NCBI GenBank assembly: GCA_028293825.1
Contig: JAQGNY010000048.1
Location: 1 to 64,000 of the forward strand
DNA from: Verrucomicrobiaceae bacterium
GTDB taxonomy: Bacteria > Pseudomonadota > Gammaproteobacteria > Pseudomonadales > CAMLJR01
Reading direction: 5' to 3'
Length of the DNA stretch: 64,000 bases
Part shown: positions 1-9,132 of the stretch, in pieces
How positions within the stretch are numbered: position 1 is the stretch's first letter
Layout: every line of letters begins with the position of its first letter
Position numbers and translations under genes: made by a program
The notes under the pieces: model-generated
The model's input: the letters and a program-made list of their open reading frames with translations, nothing else
The model's database searches: none
What the model was told of the DNA's origin: nothing

Positions 1-1
1 C

Positions 2-796
2 AAGTTGGTGGATGCATTGGTTGAGCTGCCGGGACTTCGGCAATGGCGCCATCAAAAATACGACAACAGATTCACCTACGCCGAGCAGGTCAATTTGTTT
101 CGCGGCGTCTATCCAACTGCTGCTGCAGCCAGCGCCGCGCTGCCAGCCTCGAAACCGGCCGGATACGATCATGCCGCGCCAGCGGCGATGTACGACGAAC
201 GCACGCGTCAGATTTATCCGAGCGATTATCCGATTCTGTTTTGGCTGCAAAAATTGTTGAGCGAAAGCTGCAACAAAGTGTTCGATATCGGCGGCCATAT
301 TGGTGTCGGCTACTATGCTTACCAAGCCTTTGTCGATTATCCGGCCAGCCTGCAGTGGTGCGTGTCGGATGTGCCGGCGGTGGTCGAGCACGGCCGCAAG
401 CTCGCGCAGCAGCGCGATAAATCGGGCAAGTTGTCGTTTACTTCTGAGCTTACCGACGCCAGCGGCACCGATATTTTGTTCGCGTCCGGCTCCATTCAAT
501 ACATTCCGCCGACGCTGGCCGAGTTATTGCGCGATTTGCCGCAGCGGCCGAAACATCTGCTGATTAATCTGCTGCCGCTGCACGAGCGCGAAACGTATTT
601 CACCGTGCAAAACATCGGCACCGCGTTTTGTCCGTACCGGATTGAGGCGCACAGCCGTTTCGTCAGTGATTTGCGTGCGCTCGGCTACGAATTGCGCGAT
701 CACTGGGAAAACCTGGAGAAGCGCTGCGACATCCCGTTCGTCGCGCCGCATTACTCGCTTGATCGATATCATGGGTTTTATTTTGCGTTGGTCTAA
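2..796 (+). CDS. Putative SAM-dependent methyltransferase, TIGR04325-like (5' end may lie outside window)
   Basis: The reading frame is already open at the window edge, so the N-terminus is uncertain. A TTG at position 5 would give 263 residues, but the true start may be upstream. The centre carries a motif typical of a Rossmann-type methyltransferase SAM loop (VFDIGGHIGVGYYAY), followed by an acidic patch (WCVSDVP) and a later strand (DILFASGSIQYIP). This pattern, and the N-terminal region with LFRGVYPTAAAA, resembles the LIC12133/TIGR04325 family of putative methyltransferases, which often sit in glycan or secondary-metabolite clusters. The substrate is unknown. The gene is followed by an oxygenase-like gene and the NRPS/PKS genes on the same strand, so a tailoring role is possible but unproven. 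Confidence 0.6.
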   Translation, partial: KLVDALVELPGLRQWRHQKYDNRFTYAEQVNLFRGVYPTAAAASAALPASKPAGYDHAAPAAMYDERTRQIYPSDYPILFWLQKLLSESCNKVFDIGGHIGVGYYAYQAFVDYPASLQWCVSDVPAVVEHGRKLAQQRDKSGKLSFTSELTDASGTDILFASGSIQYIPPTLAELLRDLPQRPKHLLINLLPLHERETYFTVQNIGTAFCPYRIEAHSRFVSDLRALGYELRDHWENLEKRCDIPFVAPHYSLDRYHGFYFALV

Positions 797-914
797 AATT
801 TCGGACTGAGATGACATTTGGCGCCCCATTGGCGCGCACGATGGTTCGCCATCGCAAGGACTGACATGGGTGCTTTCCATTGTTGGGCCGGCAAGAACGA
901 CAGAGACAGAACGT

Positions 915-1826
915 ATGCAGGAAAAACAAATACCCTTTCGTATCTGGTTTGATAATCCCAGCGATTATCAGCGCCAGACCGTGGCGGCATTTCAGCATTC
1001 CTTTAGCGATCACCCACTATTGCAACTGCCGCGGCTGCAGCAGTTGGCCGAATCGCTGCTCGAAAGCGGCCAGTGCAAATTTATTTCCACCGAGGCCACC
1101 CAGGCATCGCCGTTCGATACGTTAAATCGCAATCCGGACGGCCGTTCGATTGCGGATATTTTTGCGCGTATCGAAGAACCGGGCTCGTGGATATCGATGT
1201 ACAACGTCGAAACCGATCCCGAGTACAAGCAATTTCTGTGGGACGCTTTGACCACGGTGCGGCCGCTGATCGATAAGCAGGACCCTGGCATGTTCAATGT
1301 CGGCGGCTTTATTTTCGTGTCTGCGCCGCCGTCGGTGACGCCGTTTCATATCGATCGCGAAAACAATTTCTGGCTACAGATTCGCGGTCGCAAGCAGATC
1401 AATGTGTGGAATCCGCGCGACCGCGTGTCGGTGTCAGAACAGGCCGTGGAAAACTTTATAACGCAGGGCGATCTGGCCGCGGTGCGTTTTTCGGAAGATG
1501 TGCGCAGCCGCAGTTTCGCTGCCGAAATGGGGCCGGGCGGGGGTGTTTACATGCCGAGCACAGCGGCGCATACCACGCGCGCTGAAACGACGTGGGTCAC
1601 ACCCGGCGATGGCTATGCGATCTCGATTGCGATGGTTTTTTACACGCAGAAGACGCGCCGTGAAGCGAATCTGTACGCCCTCAACCATTTTTTGCGCGCC
1701 CGTGGTTTGAATCCGACACCACCGGGCCAATCGGCGTGGCTGGATGCGATCAAATACCCATTGGCGCGCGCGTTCGTGCTCGGCCGAAAATATTTGCGTG
1801 GCTATGAGCCGCGCGTCGGCATGTAG
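915..1826 (+). CDS. JmjC/cupin-like Fe(II) oxygenase family protein
   Basis: The chosen start is the ATG at 915 (303 residues). An in-frame GTG at 870 would add 15 residues without family character. The central part reads TPFHIDRENNFWLQIRGRK, and AAHTTRAE follows about 70 residues later. Numbered from 915, H145, D147 and H219 match the HxD...H metal triad of JmjC/cupin-8 hydroxylases, and K160 is a candidate 2-oxoglutarate contact. Such proteins are usually Fe(II)/2-oxoglutarate hydroxylases acting on peptides or proteins; the substrate here is unknown. The gene lies between a methyltransferase and the NRPS/PKS genes, all on the plus strand, so it could hydroxylate a product of the assembly line. 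A protein target is equally possible. Confidence 0.65.
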   Translation: MQEKQIPFRIWFDNPSDYQRQTVAAFQHSFSDHPLLQLPRLQQLAESLLESGQCKFISTEATQASPFDTLNRNPDGRSIADIFARIEEPGSWISMYNVETDPEYKQFLWDALTTVRPLIDKQDPGMFNVGGFIFVSAPPSVTPFHIDRENNFWLQIRGRKQINVWNPRDRVSVSEQAVENFITQGDLAAVRFSEDVRSRSFAAEMGPGGGVYMPSTAAHTTRAETTWVTPGDGYAISIAMVFYTQKTRREANLYALNHFLRARGLNPTPPGQSAWLDAIKYPLARAFVLGRKYLRGYEPRVGM

Positions 1827-2117
1827 CCGGGTTTATATAAAATTGCTGGGCTTGCACAAACGGCTAGCTGGTTTCAGATAAACCGATGGTGGGTTATACA
1901 TAAATTTGTCGCGGCAAAGCGTCAAAAACCGGGCTACAGTGAATTTTCGTTAGTGAAAGATAAGCTTGGGTTGAGAGTGGTGCTGCGCAGCCGTTTAATG
2001 CGTACCGGGTAAGAATTCGTTAGGCTCCGTTGCTTCAGGCTTTTCAGACGCGTGGTTGGATGAGGCAGGGACATAGCCTCCGTATCTTCATAGTGATGTT
2101 TTCCGCAGGGTGTTTGC
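1827..2117. other. Intergenic region upstream of the NRPS/PKS genes
   Basis: This 291-bp non-coding stretch must hold any promoter specific to the assembly line. I saw A+T-rich patches such as a TATATAAAAT around 1832-1842, but no convincing -35/-10 pair and no sigma54-type GG-N10-GC element. A ribosome-binding site (AGGG) lies about 8 bases before the ATG at 2118. Confidence 0.4.
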
Positions 2118-5100
2118 ATGGCATTTGATACTGTCGAATCTGCCGAACAAAATCGGCAATTCGCCAACTCCAATTCGTTGTCGCAGCAATTTCGACAACA
2201 AGCTGCAGCGGGGCCGGAGCGCATCGCGCTGCGAGTCCCTGCGACGTCAACAACAGCCGCCTGGCAGCTAACCTACCGTGAACTCGACGCGTGGAGCGAT
2301 AGCATCGCGGCGCGTTTGCACAGTCAAGGTGTCAGCCGTGGCGCCGCGGTGGGACTCTACTCCTCGCGCTCGGCCGCCGCAGTGGCAGCACTTCTCGGCA
2401 TCGCCAAATTGGGCGCGATCTACGTGCCGCTCGGCTTGGACTATCCAGACGACCGCATTAGCTTCACGCTCGAAGATACTTCTCTGCAAATCGTTTTAGT
2501 CCCTGCTGCGCTTGCCGCACGGGTTCAATCGTGGCCGGTTACTGCCGTGGTTTTGGAAGATCGGCCAACGCCAGCCGCTGCGGGCAAGCTGCCGGCTTAT
2601 GTCGGCACTGCCGAGGACTGCGCTTACATTCTTTATACGTCGGGTTCGACCGGCAGACCCAAGGGCGTCGAGGTGCCGCAGCGCGGCATTTTGCGTCTGG
2701 TCGATCCGGCCAACAGCTACTGCCATTTCGACGCCAGCCGCCGCTTTTTATTACTGGCGCCGCTGACCTTCGATGCCGCCACCTTCGAGATCTGGGGCGC
2801 CTTGCTTAATGGCGGTTGCTGCGTGGTTTATCCCACTGAAGGTCTACCCGATCCGCTGCAACTCGCCGCGCTATTGCGTGAAGAGCGCATCACCACGCTG
2901 TGGTTGACCGCATCGCTGTTCAATTGGTTGATCGACAACGAAGCGTTGCTCGATACGCCGATCGAAGAATTGCTGGCCGGTGGCGAGGCTCTATCGCCCG
3001 CGCACGTGCGGCGCGCGCAACAGCAATTGCCCAACACGCAGTTCATCAACGGCTACGGCCCGACCGAAACTACTACCTTCGCCCTGTGCTACCGCATCCC
3101 GCGCCCGGTGCCGGTGGACTGGCAATCCATTCCGATTGGATTGCCACTGCTGTGCACGCCGGTTTATGTGCTCGATGAGAGCGGCAATTCGGTAGCAAAC
3201 GGCGCCGAGGGCGAGTTATTTATCGGCGGCGACGGCGTTGCGCTGGGTTATCGAAATCTTCCCGAGCAGACGGCGGCGCGCTTTAAAACACTCACCATCG
3301 ACGGTCGCAGCGACTGGGTTTACGCCACTGGCGACCGCGTTTGCGCCAATGCCGAAGGCGCCATCGAATACCGTGGCCGCGCCGATGATCAGATCAAAAT
3401 TTCCGGCTACCGCATCGAGCTGGGCGAGATTAACCATGCGCTTAATACGCACGCCGATGTAAACGATGCGGCGACGTTGGTACAAGAGGCCGGCGGTCAA
3501 CGCCAGTTGATTGCCTATGTCGCCATCGGTGCAGCAGCGCTTACAGCCGCGCACTTACGCGATCATCTGCACGCGTTGTTGCCGCCCTACATGATTCCCA
3601 GCCAGTTCGTGCTGATGGAAAAACTGCCGATCAATGCCAATGGCAAAGTCGACCGCAATGCGCTGAAACAACAGATCGCGCCCAAACCACAAGCCTCTGT
3701 GCCAGCCTCAAAGAGTTTTGCCGGCGATGTGAAAAGCATTCTGCGCACGCTCTGGAGCGAAGCGTTGGGGCGAGCGGTCATCGCCGACGAAGACAGCTTT
3801 TTCAACTGCGGCGGCACCTCGCTTATTTACATGGGCATGATTACGCGTGCTCAGAAAGAGTTCGAATTGCCGCTGAAGGCGCTCGATATTTTTGAGTATC
3901 CGGTATTTGCAGCGCTGGCCGCCGTGCTCGAAAAGCGTGTGAGCGGCAGCGCGAGTGGGGCGACGCAATTGCACCAACGCGATCTTGACCGCGAGCAGCG
4001 CGGTGCGATCGCGATTGTCGGGATGGCGTCGCGGCTGCCCGGCGCCCGCAACGTCCAGCAGTTTTGGGACAACCTCGTTAACGGCGTGGAGTCGATCACC
4101 CGTTTTAACGATGCCGATCTCGATCCGTCGATTCCGGCCGAACTGCGCAACGACAGCAACTACGTCAAAGCGCGCGGCCTGATTCCTGAAGCCGAGTATT
4201 TCGACGCCGCCTTTTTCGGCATCAGCCCGCTCGAAGCCGGCATTATCGATCCACAGCAGCGCATCTTTCTGGAGACGGCGTGGGAGGCGTTGGAAGATGC
4301 AGGCATTCCGCCCAGCGACGACGTTTCCATCGGCGTCTTTGCCGGCACTGGCGCCAATACGTACTTTTTGAGCAATGTATTGCCCGCGAAAGGCGTCGAT
4401 GCAGGTATCGGTGAGTTGCCGCGCGCGCTGGCTTCCGAGAAGGATTATGTCGCTACCCGCACCGCGTTTAAGCTCGGCCTGACCGGCCCTGCGATCAGTA
4501 TTCACACTGCGTGTTCGACTTCGTTGGTCGCGGTCGGGCAGGCGGTGGACAGCCTGCGCGCGGGGCGTTGCGATGTCGCGATTGCCGGCGGTATCAGTCT
4601 TAATACGCCGTTGAATTCGGGCTATCTGTTTCAGGAAGGCGGCATGCTGTCGCCAGATGGCTCGTGTCGTCCATTCGATATCAAAGCCGGCGGCACCTCG
4701 TTCAACAGCGGCGCCGGCGCGGTAATTTTGAAACCGTTAGCGCGCGCGCAGGCCGACGGCGACCGCATTTATGCGGTGATTCGCGGCGTTGGTCTCAACA
4801 ATGACGGCGGCGACAAGGCCAGCTTCACCGCGCCGAGTATTCGCGGCCAAGTCGATGTTGTGCTGCAGGCGCAGCGCGATGCCGGAATCGATCCACGCAC
4901 GATCAGTTATGTCGAAACCCACGGCACCGCCACACCGCTGGGCGATCCGATCGAAATCGAGGCGTTGAGCCGCGCATTCGCCGCCGGCGGCGCGACCGAC
5001 AAGGGTTTTTGCGCGATCGGCTCGGTAAAAAGTAACTTCGGCCACGTCGTGGCGGCGGCTGGTGTGACCGGTTTGATCAAAACAGCGCTGGCGCTTTATC

Positions 5101-8100
5101 ACCGGCAGATCCCGGCCACCCTGCATTACACCGCGCCTAATCCGCAGATCGACTTTGCCAACAGCCCGTTCCATGTCAACGCGAAGTTAACGCCGTGGAC
5201 GCAGGCGGCAGGGCCGTTGCGCGCCGCGGTCAGCTCATTCGGCGTCGGCGGTACCAACGCGCATGTGATTGTCGAGCAGGCGCCGAGTAGCGTGGCGGTT
5301 GAAGCTGCCGCGCCGGTGCCCGAATTGTTGCTGCTGTCGGCGAAAAAGCCGGAGCGTCTGCAGCAGGCTAAAACCAATCTCGCGGATTACGTGGCGGGCG
5401 CGCCGCGGTCCAGCCTAAGCGACATCGCCTGGACGCTACAAAAAGGTCGCGCGCGCTTCAAAGAGCGCCAATGGATTGTGCTCGATCCGCGTCAGCCAGC
5501 CGCGCCAACGCTGCGCGAACCACCAAAAATGCAAAGCAGAGCCGCTGCGTTCGACGGTAAGCAGCGCGCGGTAATTTTTATGTTCCCCGGCCAGGGCAGC
5601 CAATACGTGGCCATGGGGCAGGGACTGTATCAGAGCTATCCGTTATTCCGGCAAGTGGTCGATCACTGTTGCGATTTGTTGCGGCCGCGGCTGCCACGCG
5701 ATCTGCGCGAGGTGTTATTTATTGAGGCCGGCGCCGATCAGGACGCCGCTGCCGCCGTGCTCAAGGAAACTCAATACACGCAGCCGGCGCTGTTCGTTAT
5801 CGAGTATGCGCTGGCGCGGTTGTGGATGAGCTGGGGCGTTACGCCAACGGCATTGATTGGCCACAGTATTGGCGAATTCGTGGCGGCAACGCTGGCCGGT
5901 GTGTTCAGTCTCGAAGACGGTTTGCTATTGGTCGCCGAGCGCGCGCGGCTGATGCAGTCGCAACCGACCGGCGCGATGCTGGCCGTGCAAAGCGCCGCTG
6001 CAACGCTTAAACCGCAGTTGCCCGTCAGCTGCGATATCGCCGCCATCAATGGGCCGGAGTTGTGCGTGGTGTCAGGCCCGCATGAGGCTATCGAGCAGCT
6101 CGCTCAACGCTGGAATCAGGCCGGTATTCAATCCAAGCTGTTGCATACCTCGCACGCGTTCCATTCGCCGATGATGGATGCCGCAATTGCACCATTCGCG
6201 GGGGTGCTGAAGAGCGTGGTACTGAACGCGCCGACTATTCCGATCATGTCGACCGTCGATGTCAGTTGGCTGTCGGCGAAGCGCGCGCAGGACCGCAATT
6301 ACTGGGGTCGTCATCTGCGCGAAACGGTGCGGTTTGCCGATGGCGTGCGCGAGCTCTTGAAAGGGGATGCCGCGCTGTATATCGAGGTCGGTCCGCGCAA
6401 TACCGCTTCGACATTGGCGGCGCAGCAAATGCGCGGCGGTGTGCGCCAACCGGTAATTACCAGTCTTGGCGCCAACCCGATACCCGGCGATGCCGTTGCT
6501 GAACAGGTAGCCATTCTCGGCGCCGTCGGCGATTTATGGCTGAGCGGCATCGAATTGAATTGGTCGGCATTGCATCAGCGCCAGCCTGCCATAGTCTCGC
6601 TGCCGACCTATCCATTCGCGCGTGATCGCCATTGGATCGATGTCGCGCCCGGGCAACTCAGTGCAGCGGCGGCCACGGCCTTGTCGCAGCCGATTAATTA
6701 CGTGCAGCCTTATGCGGTTGCGCCGGCTTTAGAGCTCAATGTGTCCGCCGCCGCGCCGGACGTGCAGCCCCTTATCGCAATTAACTCTCTTACCTTTATT
6801 TCCCCTGCAGGAACCTCATCGATGGATCAGCAATCCCTGTTGTTAAACGAACTCCGCGAACTGTTTGCCGAAAGTTCTGGCGAAGATTTGAGCCAAACGC
6901 CGGCCGATTTGTCTTTTCTCGAACTGGGTTTCGATTCGCTCTTTTTGACGCAGGCCGCGCTGTCGATCAAGAAACGTTACAAGGTCGATCTGCCGTTTCG
7001 CCGCTTGTTGTCGGACCTCTCGGATTTCGGCAGCCTCGGCCAATTGCTGTTGAAGGAAGCCGATCCGTCGGTATTGCCATCGGCCGCCGCCGCGGCAGTT
7101 ACAGTCGCGCCCGCTGCCATTACTGCAGCTCCGGCGCCGCAGCCACAAACGCAAGCATTCGCGCCGGCTCCGCAGCAGGTATTTGCGCCGATCAATCCGA
7201 CGCAAATGGCCGGCGTACAAGGCTTGATTCAACAGCAATTGCAGCTGATGGCGCAGCAGCTGCAAATGCTGGGCGGCGCACCGGGCGTCGCCGTACAAGC
7301 GGCACAACCATTAGTCGCGGAAGCGCCAGTACAGACGCCATCAGTAGTTGCTCAGGCGCCGGCTCAAGCCGCTCCGCAAGCGACACCGGTTGCAGCAGCT
7401 ACCGCGCCCGTCGATGAAAAACCCGTTGCCAAACCGTTCGGCGCGCAGACACGTATCGATGCCGCCAGCAAAGATGATTTCACGCCAGTTCAGCGCGGCC
7501 ATTACGAGCAATTGCTCGGCGAATACACCGCAAAAACTGGTAAATCCAAAGCCTTCACGACCAAAACCCGCGCCAAGCTTTCCGATCCGCGCGTGGTCTC
7601 GGGTTTCCGTCCGGCGGTAAAAGAAATTACTTACCCACTCGTGGTCGACCGCTCCAAGGGTAGCCGTCTGTGGGATATCGACGGCAACGAATACATCGAC
7701 ACGCTGTGCGGATACGGCTCGATGTTTTTCGGCTATCAGCCCGACTGGATTGTGCAGGCATTCACCGAACAGATGGCGCGTGGGTTCGAAATTGGCCCAC
7801 AGCATCCGCTGACCGGCGACGTCACCGATCTGCTTTCCGAGTTCCTGCCGCACGACCGCTACGCGTTTTGTAACACTGGCTCGGAAGCGGTACTCGGTGC
7901 GATGCGCATGGCGCGCACCGCGACTGGCAACAATAAAATTGTGATGTTCAACGGCGACTATCACGGCATCGTCGACGAAGTCATCGTGCGCGGCGGGCGC
8001 AATTACAAATCCTTCCCCGCTGCGGCCGGCATCATGTCGGACGCGGTGAAAAACATGGTGGTGTTGGAATACGGCAGCGATGAAGCGCTCGACTACATTC

Positions 8101-8969
8101 GCGACAATGCCGATGACATCGCCGGCGTGCTGGTCGAAACGGTACAGAGCCGCCATCCCGCGCTGGTACCTGTCGAGTTTCTGAAAAAACTGCGCGCGCT
8201 GACGCAGGAAAAAGACATGGCGCTGATTTTCGATGAAGTCATCACCGGCTTTCGCGTGGCACCGGGCGGCTTCCAGGAATACATCGGCATTCAGGCCGAT
8301 ATTTGCGCGTACGGCAAAGTGATCGGTGGCGGTATTTCGCTCGGCATCATCGCCGGTACCGCCAAATACATGGATACGCTCGATGGCGGCACCTGGCAGT
8401 TCGGCGACGATTCGAAACCCGAAGTCGGCGTTACCTACTTCGCCGGCACCTTCGTGCGCCATCCGCTCGCACTTGCCGCGGCGAAAGCCGTGTTGTTGCA
8501 TTTGAAAGAGCAGGGTCCGCAATTGCAGCGCGGCGTCAACGAAAAAGCCGCGCAATTTGCCGCCGATCTGAATCTGCATTTCAAACGCGTCAACGCGCCG
8601 ATGGAAATCGAGCAATTCAGCTCGATGATGTATTTCAAATTCACCGAAGATTTGCCGTGGGGCGAATTGATGTTCTGCGATATGCGTCGCCAAGGTATTC
8701 ATGCGTTTTACGGTCGACCGATGTTTGTGTCGTGCGCGCATACCGATGACGATCTCGCGCAAATTCGCAGCGCGTTTATGCGCTCGCTCGCGCGCATGCA
8801 GGAATGGGGATTTATTCCCGGCAGCTCGCGTGACGATATGGGCCGCGAATTGGCGCCGCCGGTTGTCGGCGCAAAACTCGGCGTCGATGCCGGCGGTAAT
8901 CCGGCTTGGTTTGTCGAGGATGCATCGCTGCCGACGGGTTTGCGTCAAGTCAGCGCCAGTTTCGATTAG
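2118..8969 (+). CDS. Hybrid NRPS/PKS: A-PCP-KS-AT-ACP-aminotransferase
   Basis: This is a multidomain megasynthase of 2283 residues. Domains in order: adenylation (about 20-530; core motifs YTSGSTGRPKG and NGYGPTETTT), PCP with phosphopantetheine Ser568 in GGTSL, ketosynthase (about 630-1050; Cys799, His935, His976), acyltransferase (about 1140-1440; Ser1250 in GHSIGE, with HAFHS indicating malonyl-CoA), ACP with Ser1607 in GFDSL, an Ala/Pro/Gln-rich linker, and a class III PLP aminotransferase (about 1780-2230; Lys2067 in YGKVIGGG). The A-domain pocket read by eye is DAFWLGGTFK, the classical valine code. There is no starter condensation domain, so it looks like a loading module. The ACP-AMT order matches beta-amino-acid-forming lines such as MycA/ItuA and McyE. 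Predicted output: valine extended by one malonate and transaminated at the beta-keto position, then passed to the next protein. All active-site residues checked are present. Confidence 0.93.
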   Translation: MAFDTVESAEQNRQFANSNSLSQQFRQQAAAGPERIALRVPATSTTAAWQLTYRELDAWSDSIAARLHSQGVSRGAAVGLYSSRSAAAVAALLGIAKLGAIYVPLGLDYPDDRISFTLEDTSLQIVLVPAALAARVQSWPVTAVVLEDRPTPAAAGKLPAYVGTAEDCAYILYTSGSTGRPKGVEVPQRGILRLVDPANSYCHFDASRRFLLLAPLTFDAATFEIWGALLNGGCCVVYPTEGLPDPLQLAALLREERITTLWLTASLFNWLIDNEALLDTPIEELLAGGEALSPAHVRRAQQQLPNTQFINGYGPTETTTFALCYRIPRPVPVDWQSIPIGLPLLCTPVYVLDESGNSVANGAEGELFIGGDGVALGYRNLPEQTAARFKTLTIDGRSDWVYATGDRVCANAEGAIEYRGRADDQIKISGYRIELGEINHALNTHADVNDAATLVQEAGGQRQLIAYVAIGAAALTAAHLRDHLHALLPPYMIPSQFVLMEKLPINANGKVDRNALKQQIAPKPQASVPASKSFAGDVKSILRTLWSEALGRAVIADEDSFFNCGGTSLIYMGMITRAQKEFELPLKALDIFEYPVFAALAAVLEKRVSGSASGATQLHQRDLDREQRGAIAIVGMASRLPGARNVQQFWDNLVNGVESITRFNDADLDPSIPAELRNDSNYVKARGLIPEAEYFDAAFFGISPLEAGIIDPQQRIFLETAWEALEDAGIPPSDDVSIGVFAGTGANTYFLSNVLPAKGVDAGIGELPRALASEKDYVATRTAFKLGLTGPAISIHTACSTSLVAVGQAVDSLRAGRCDVAIAGGISLNTPLNSGYLFQEGGMLSPDGSCRPFDIKAGGTSFNSGAGAVILKPLARAQADGDRIYAVIRGVGLNNDGGDKASFTAPSIRGQVDVVLQAQRDAGIDPRTISYVETHGTATPLGDPIEIEALSRAFAAGGATDKGFCAIGSVKSNFGHVVAAAGVTGLIKTALALYHRQIPATLHYTAPNPQIDFANSPFHVNAKLTPWTQAAGPLRAAVSSFGVGGTNAHVIVEQAPSSVAVEAAAPVPELLLLSAKKPERLQQAKTNLADYVAGAPRSSLSDIAWTLQKGRARFKERQWIVLDPRQPAAPTLREPPKMQSRAAAFDGKQRAVIFMFPGQGSQYVAMGQGLYQSYPLFRQVVDHCCDLLRPRLPRDLREVLFIEAGADQDAAAAVLKETQYTQPALFVIEYALARLWMSWGVTPTALIGHSIGEFVAATLAGVFSLEDGLLLVAERARLMQSQPTGAMLAVQSAAATLKPQLPVSCDIAAINGPELCVVSGPHEAIEQLAQRWNQAGIQSKLLHTSHAFHSPMMDAAIAPFAGVLKSVVLNAPTIPIMSTVDVSWLSAKRAQDRNYWGRHLRETVRFADGVRELLKGDAALYIEVGPRNTASTLAAQQMRGGVRQPVITSLGANPIPGDAVAEQVAILGAVGDLWLSGIELNWSALHQRQPAIVSLPTYPFARDRHWIDVAPGQLSAAAATALSQPINYVQPYAVAPALELNVSAAAPDVQPLIAINSLTFISPAGTSSMDQQSLLLNELRELFAESSGEDLSQTPADLSFLELGFDSLFLTQAALSIKKRYKVDLPFRRLLSDLSDFGSLGQLLLKEADPSVLPSAAAAAVTVAPAAITAAPAPQPQTQAFAPAPQQVFAPINPTQMAGVQGLIQQQLQLMAQQLQMLGGAPGVAVQAAQPLVAEAPVQTPSVVAQAPAQAAPQATPVAAATAPVDEKPVAKPFGAQTRIDAASKDDFTPVQRGHYEQLLGEYTAKTGKSKAFTTKTRAKLSDPRVVSGFRPAVKEITYPLVVDRSKGSRLWDIDGNEYIDTLCGYGSMFFGYQPDWIVQAFTEQMARGFEIGPQHPLTGDVTDLLSEFLPHDRYAFCNTGSEAVLGAMRMARTATGNNKIVMFNGDYHGIVDEVIVRGGRNYKSFPAAAGIMSDAVKNMVVLEYGSDEALDYIRDNADDIAGVLVETVQSRHPALVPVEFLKKLRALTQEKDMALIFDEVITGFRVAPGGFQEYIGIQADICAYGKVIGGGISLGIIAGTAKYMDTLDGGTWQFGDDSKPEVGVTYFAGTFVRHPLALAAAKAVLLHLKEQGPQLQRGVNEKAAQFAADLNLHFKRVNAPMEIEQFSSMMYFKFTEDLPWGELMFCDMRRQGIHAFYGRPMFVSCAHTDDDLAQIRSAFMRSLARMQEWGFIPGSSRDDMGRELAPPVVGAKLGVDAGGNPAWFVEDASLPTGLRQVSASFD

Positions 8970-8976
8970 CTGAAAA

Positions 8977-9017
8977 ATTCATGCGGTGCTCAGTGTCGCA
9001 TGAGGCACCGCATGAAT
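8977..9017. repeat. Inverted repeat (13-bp perfect arms) between the two megasynthase genes
   Basis: Arms at 8977-8989 and 9005-9017 (ATTCATGCGGTGC and its reverse complement) flank a 15-base loop, starting 8 bases after the stop codon of the first megasynthase gene. No T-run follows on the plus strand, so it is not a classical terminator for the operon. A short T-run follows on the minus strand, but no minus-strand gene reads into it. It may be an mRNA-stabilising or processing hairpin, or an operator. Confidence 0.6.
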
Positions 9018-9062
9018 CGTTGGCCGTTCAGACACTGATTACAGTTAAACGAAAAAACAGCA

Positions 9063-9091
9063 GCCGCGCTAACCGATATTAAAAGCGCGGC
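9063..9091. repeat. Second inverted repeat before the second megasynthase gene
   Basis: Perfect 8-bp G+C-rich arms (GCCGCGCT at 9063-9070, AGCGCGGC at 9084-9091) flank a 13-base loop. The hairpin ends about 40 bases before the ATG at 9133, so it could form in the leader of the second gene and affect its translation. No T-run follows. Confidence 0.45.
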
Positions 9092-9132
9092 GGATTTCGC
9101 TAAAAATCACAAAGTTGGGAAGACGTTTAATC

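Noticed and set aside
3708..4505. A 265-codon minus-strand frame opposite the PCP/KS region
   Set aside because: It is antisense to intact PCP and ketosynthase motifs, has no domain signature and no ribosome-binding site of note.
7341..8948. A 535-codon open frame on the minus strand opposite the aminotransferase domain
   Set aside because: The plus-strand frame has all expected NRPS/PKS and aminotransferase motifs. The antisense frame has no recognisable domain and is a by-product of G+C-biased codon use.
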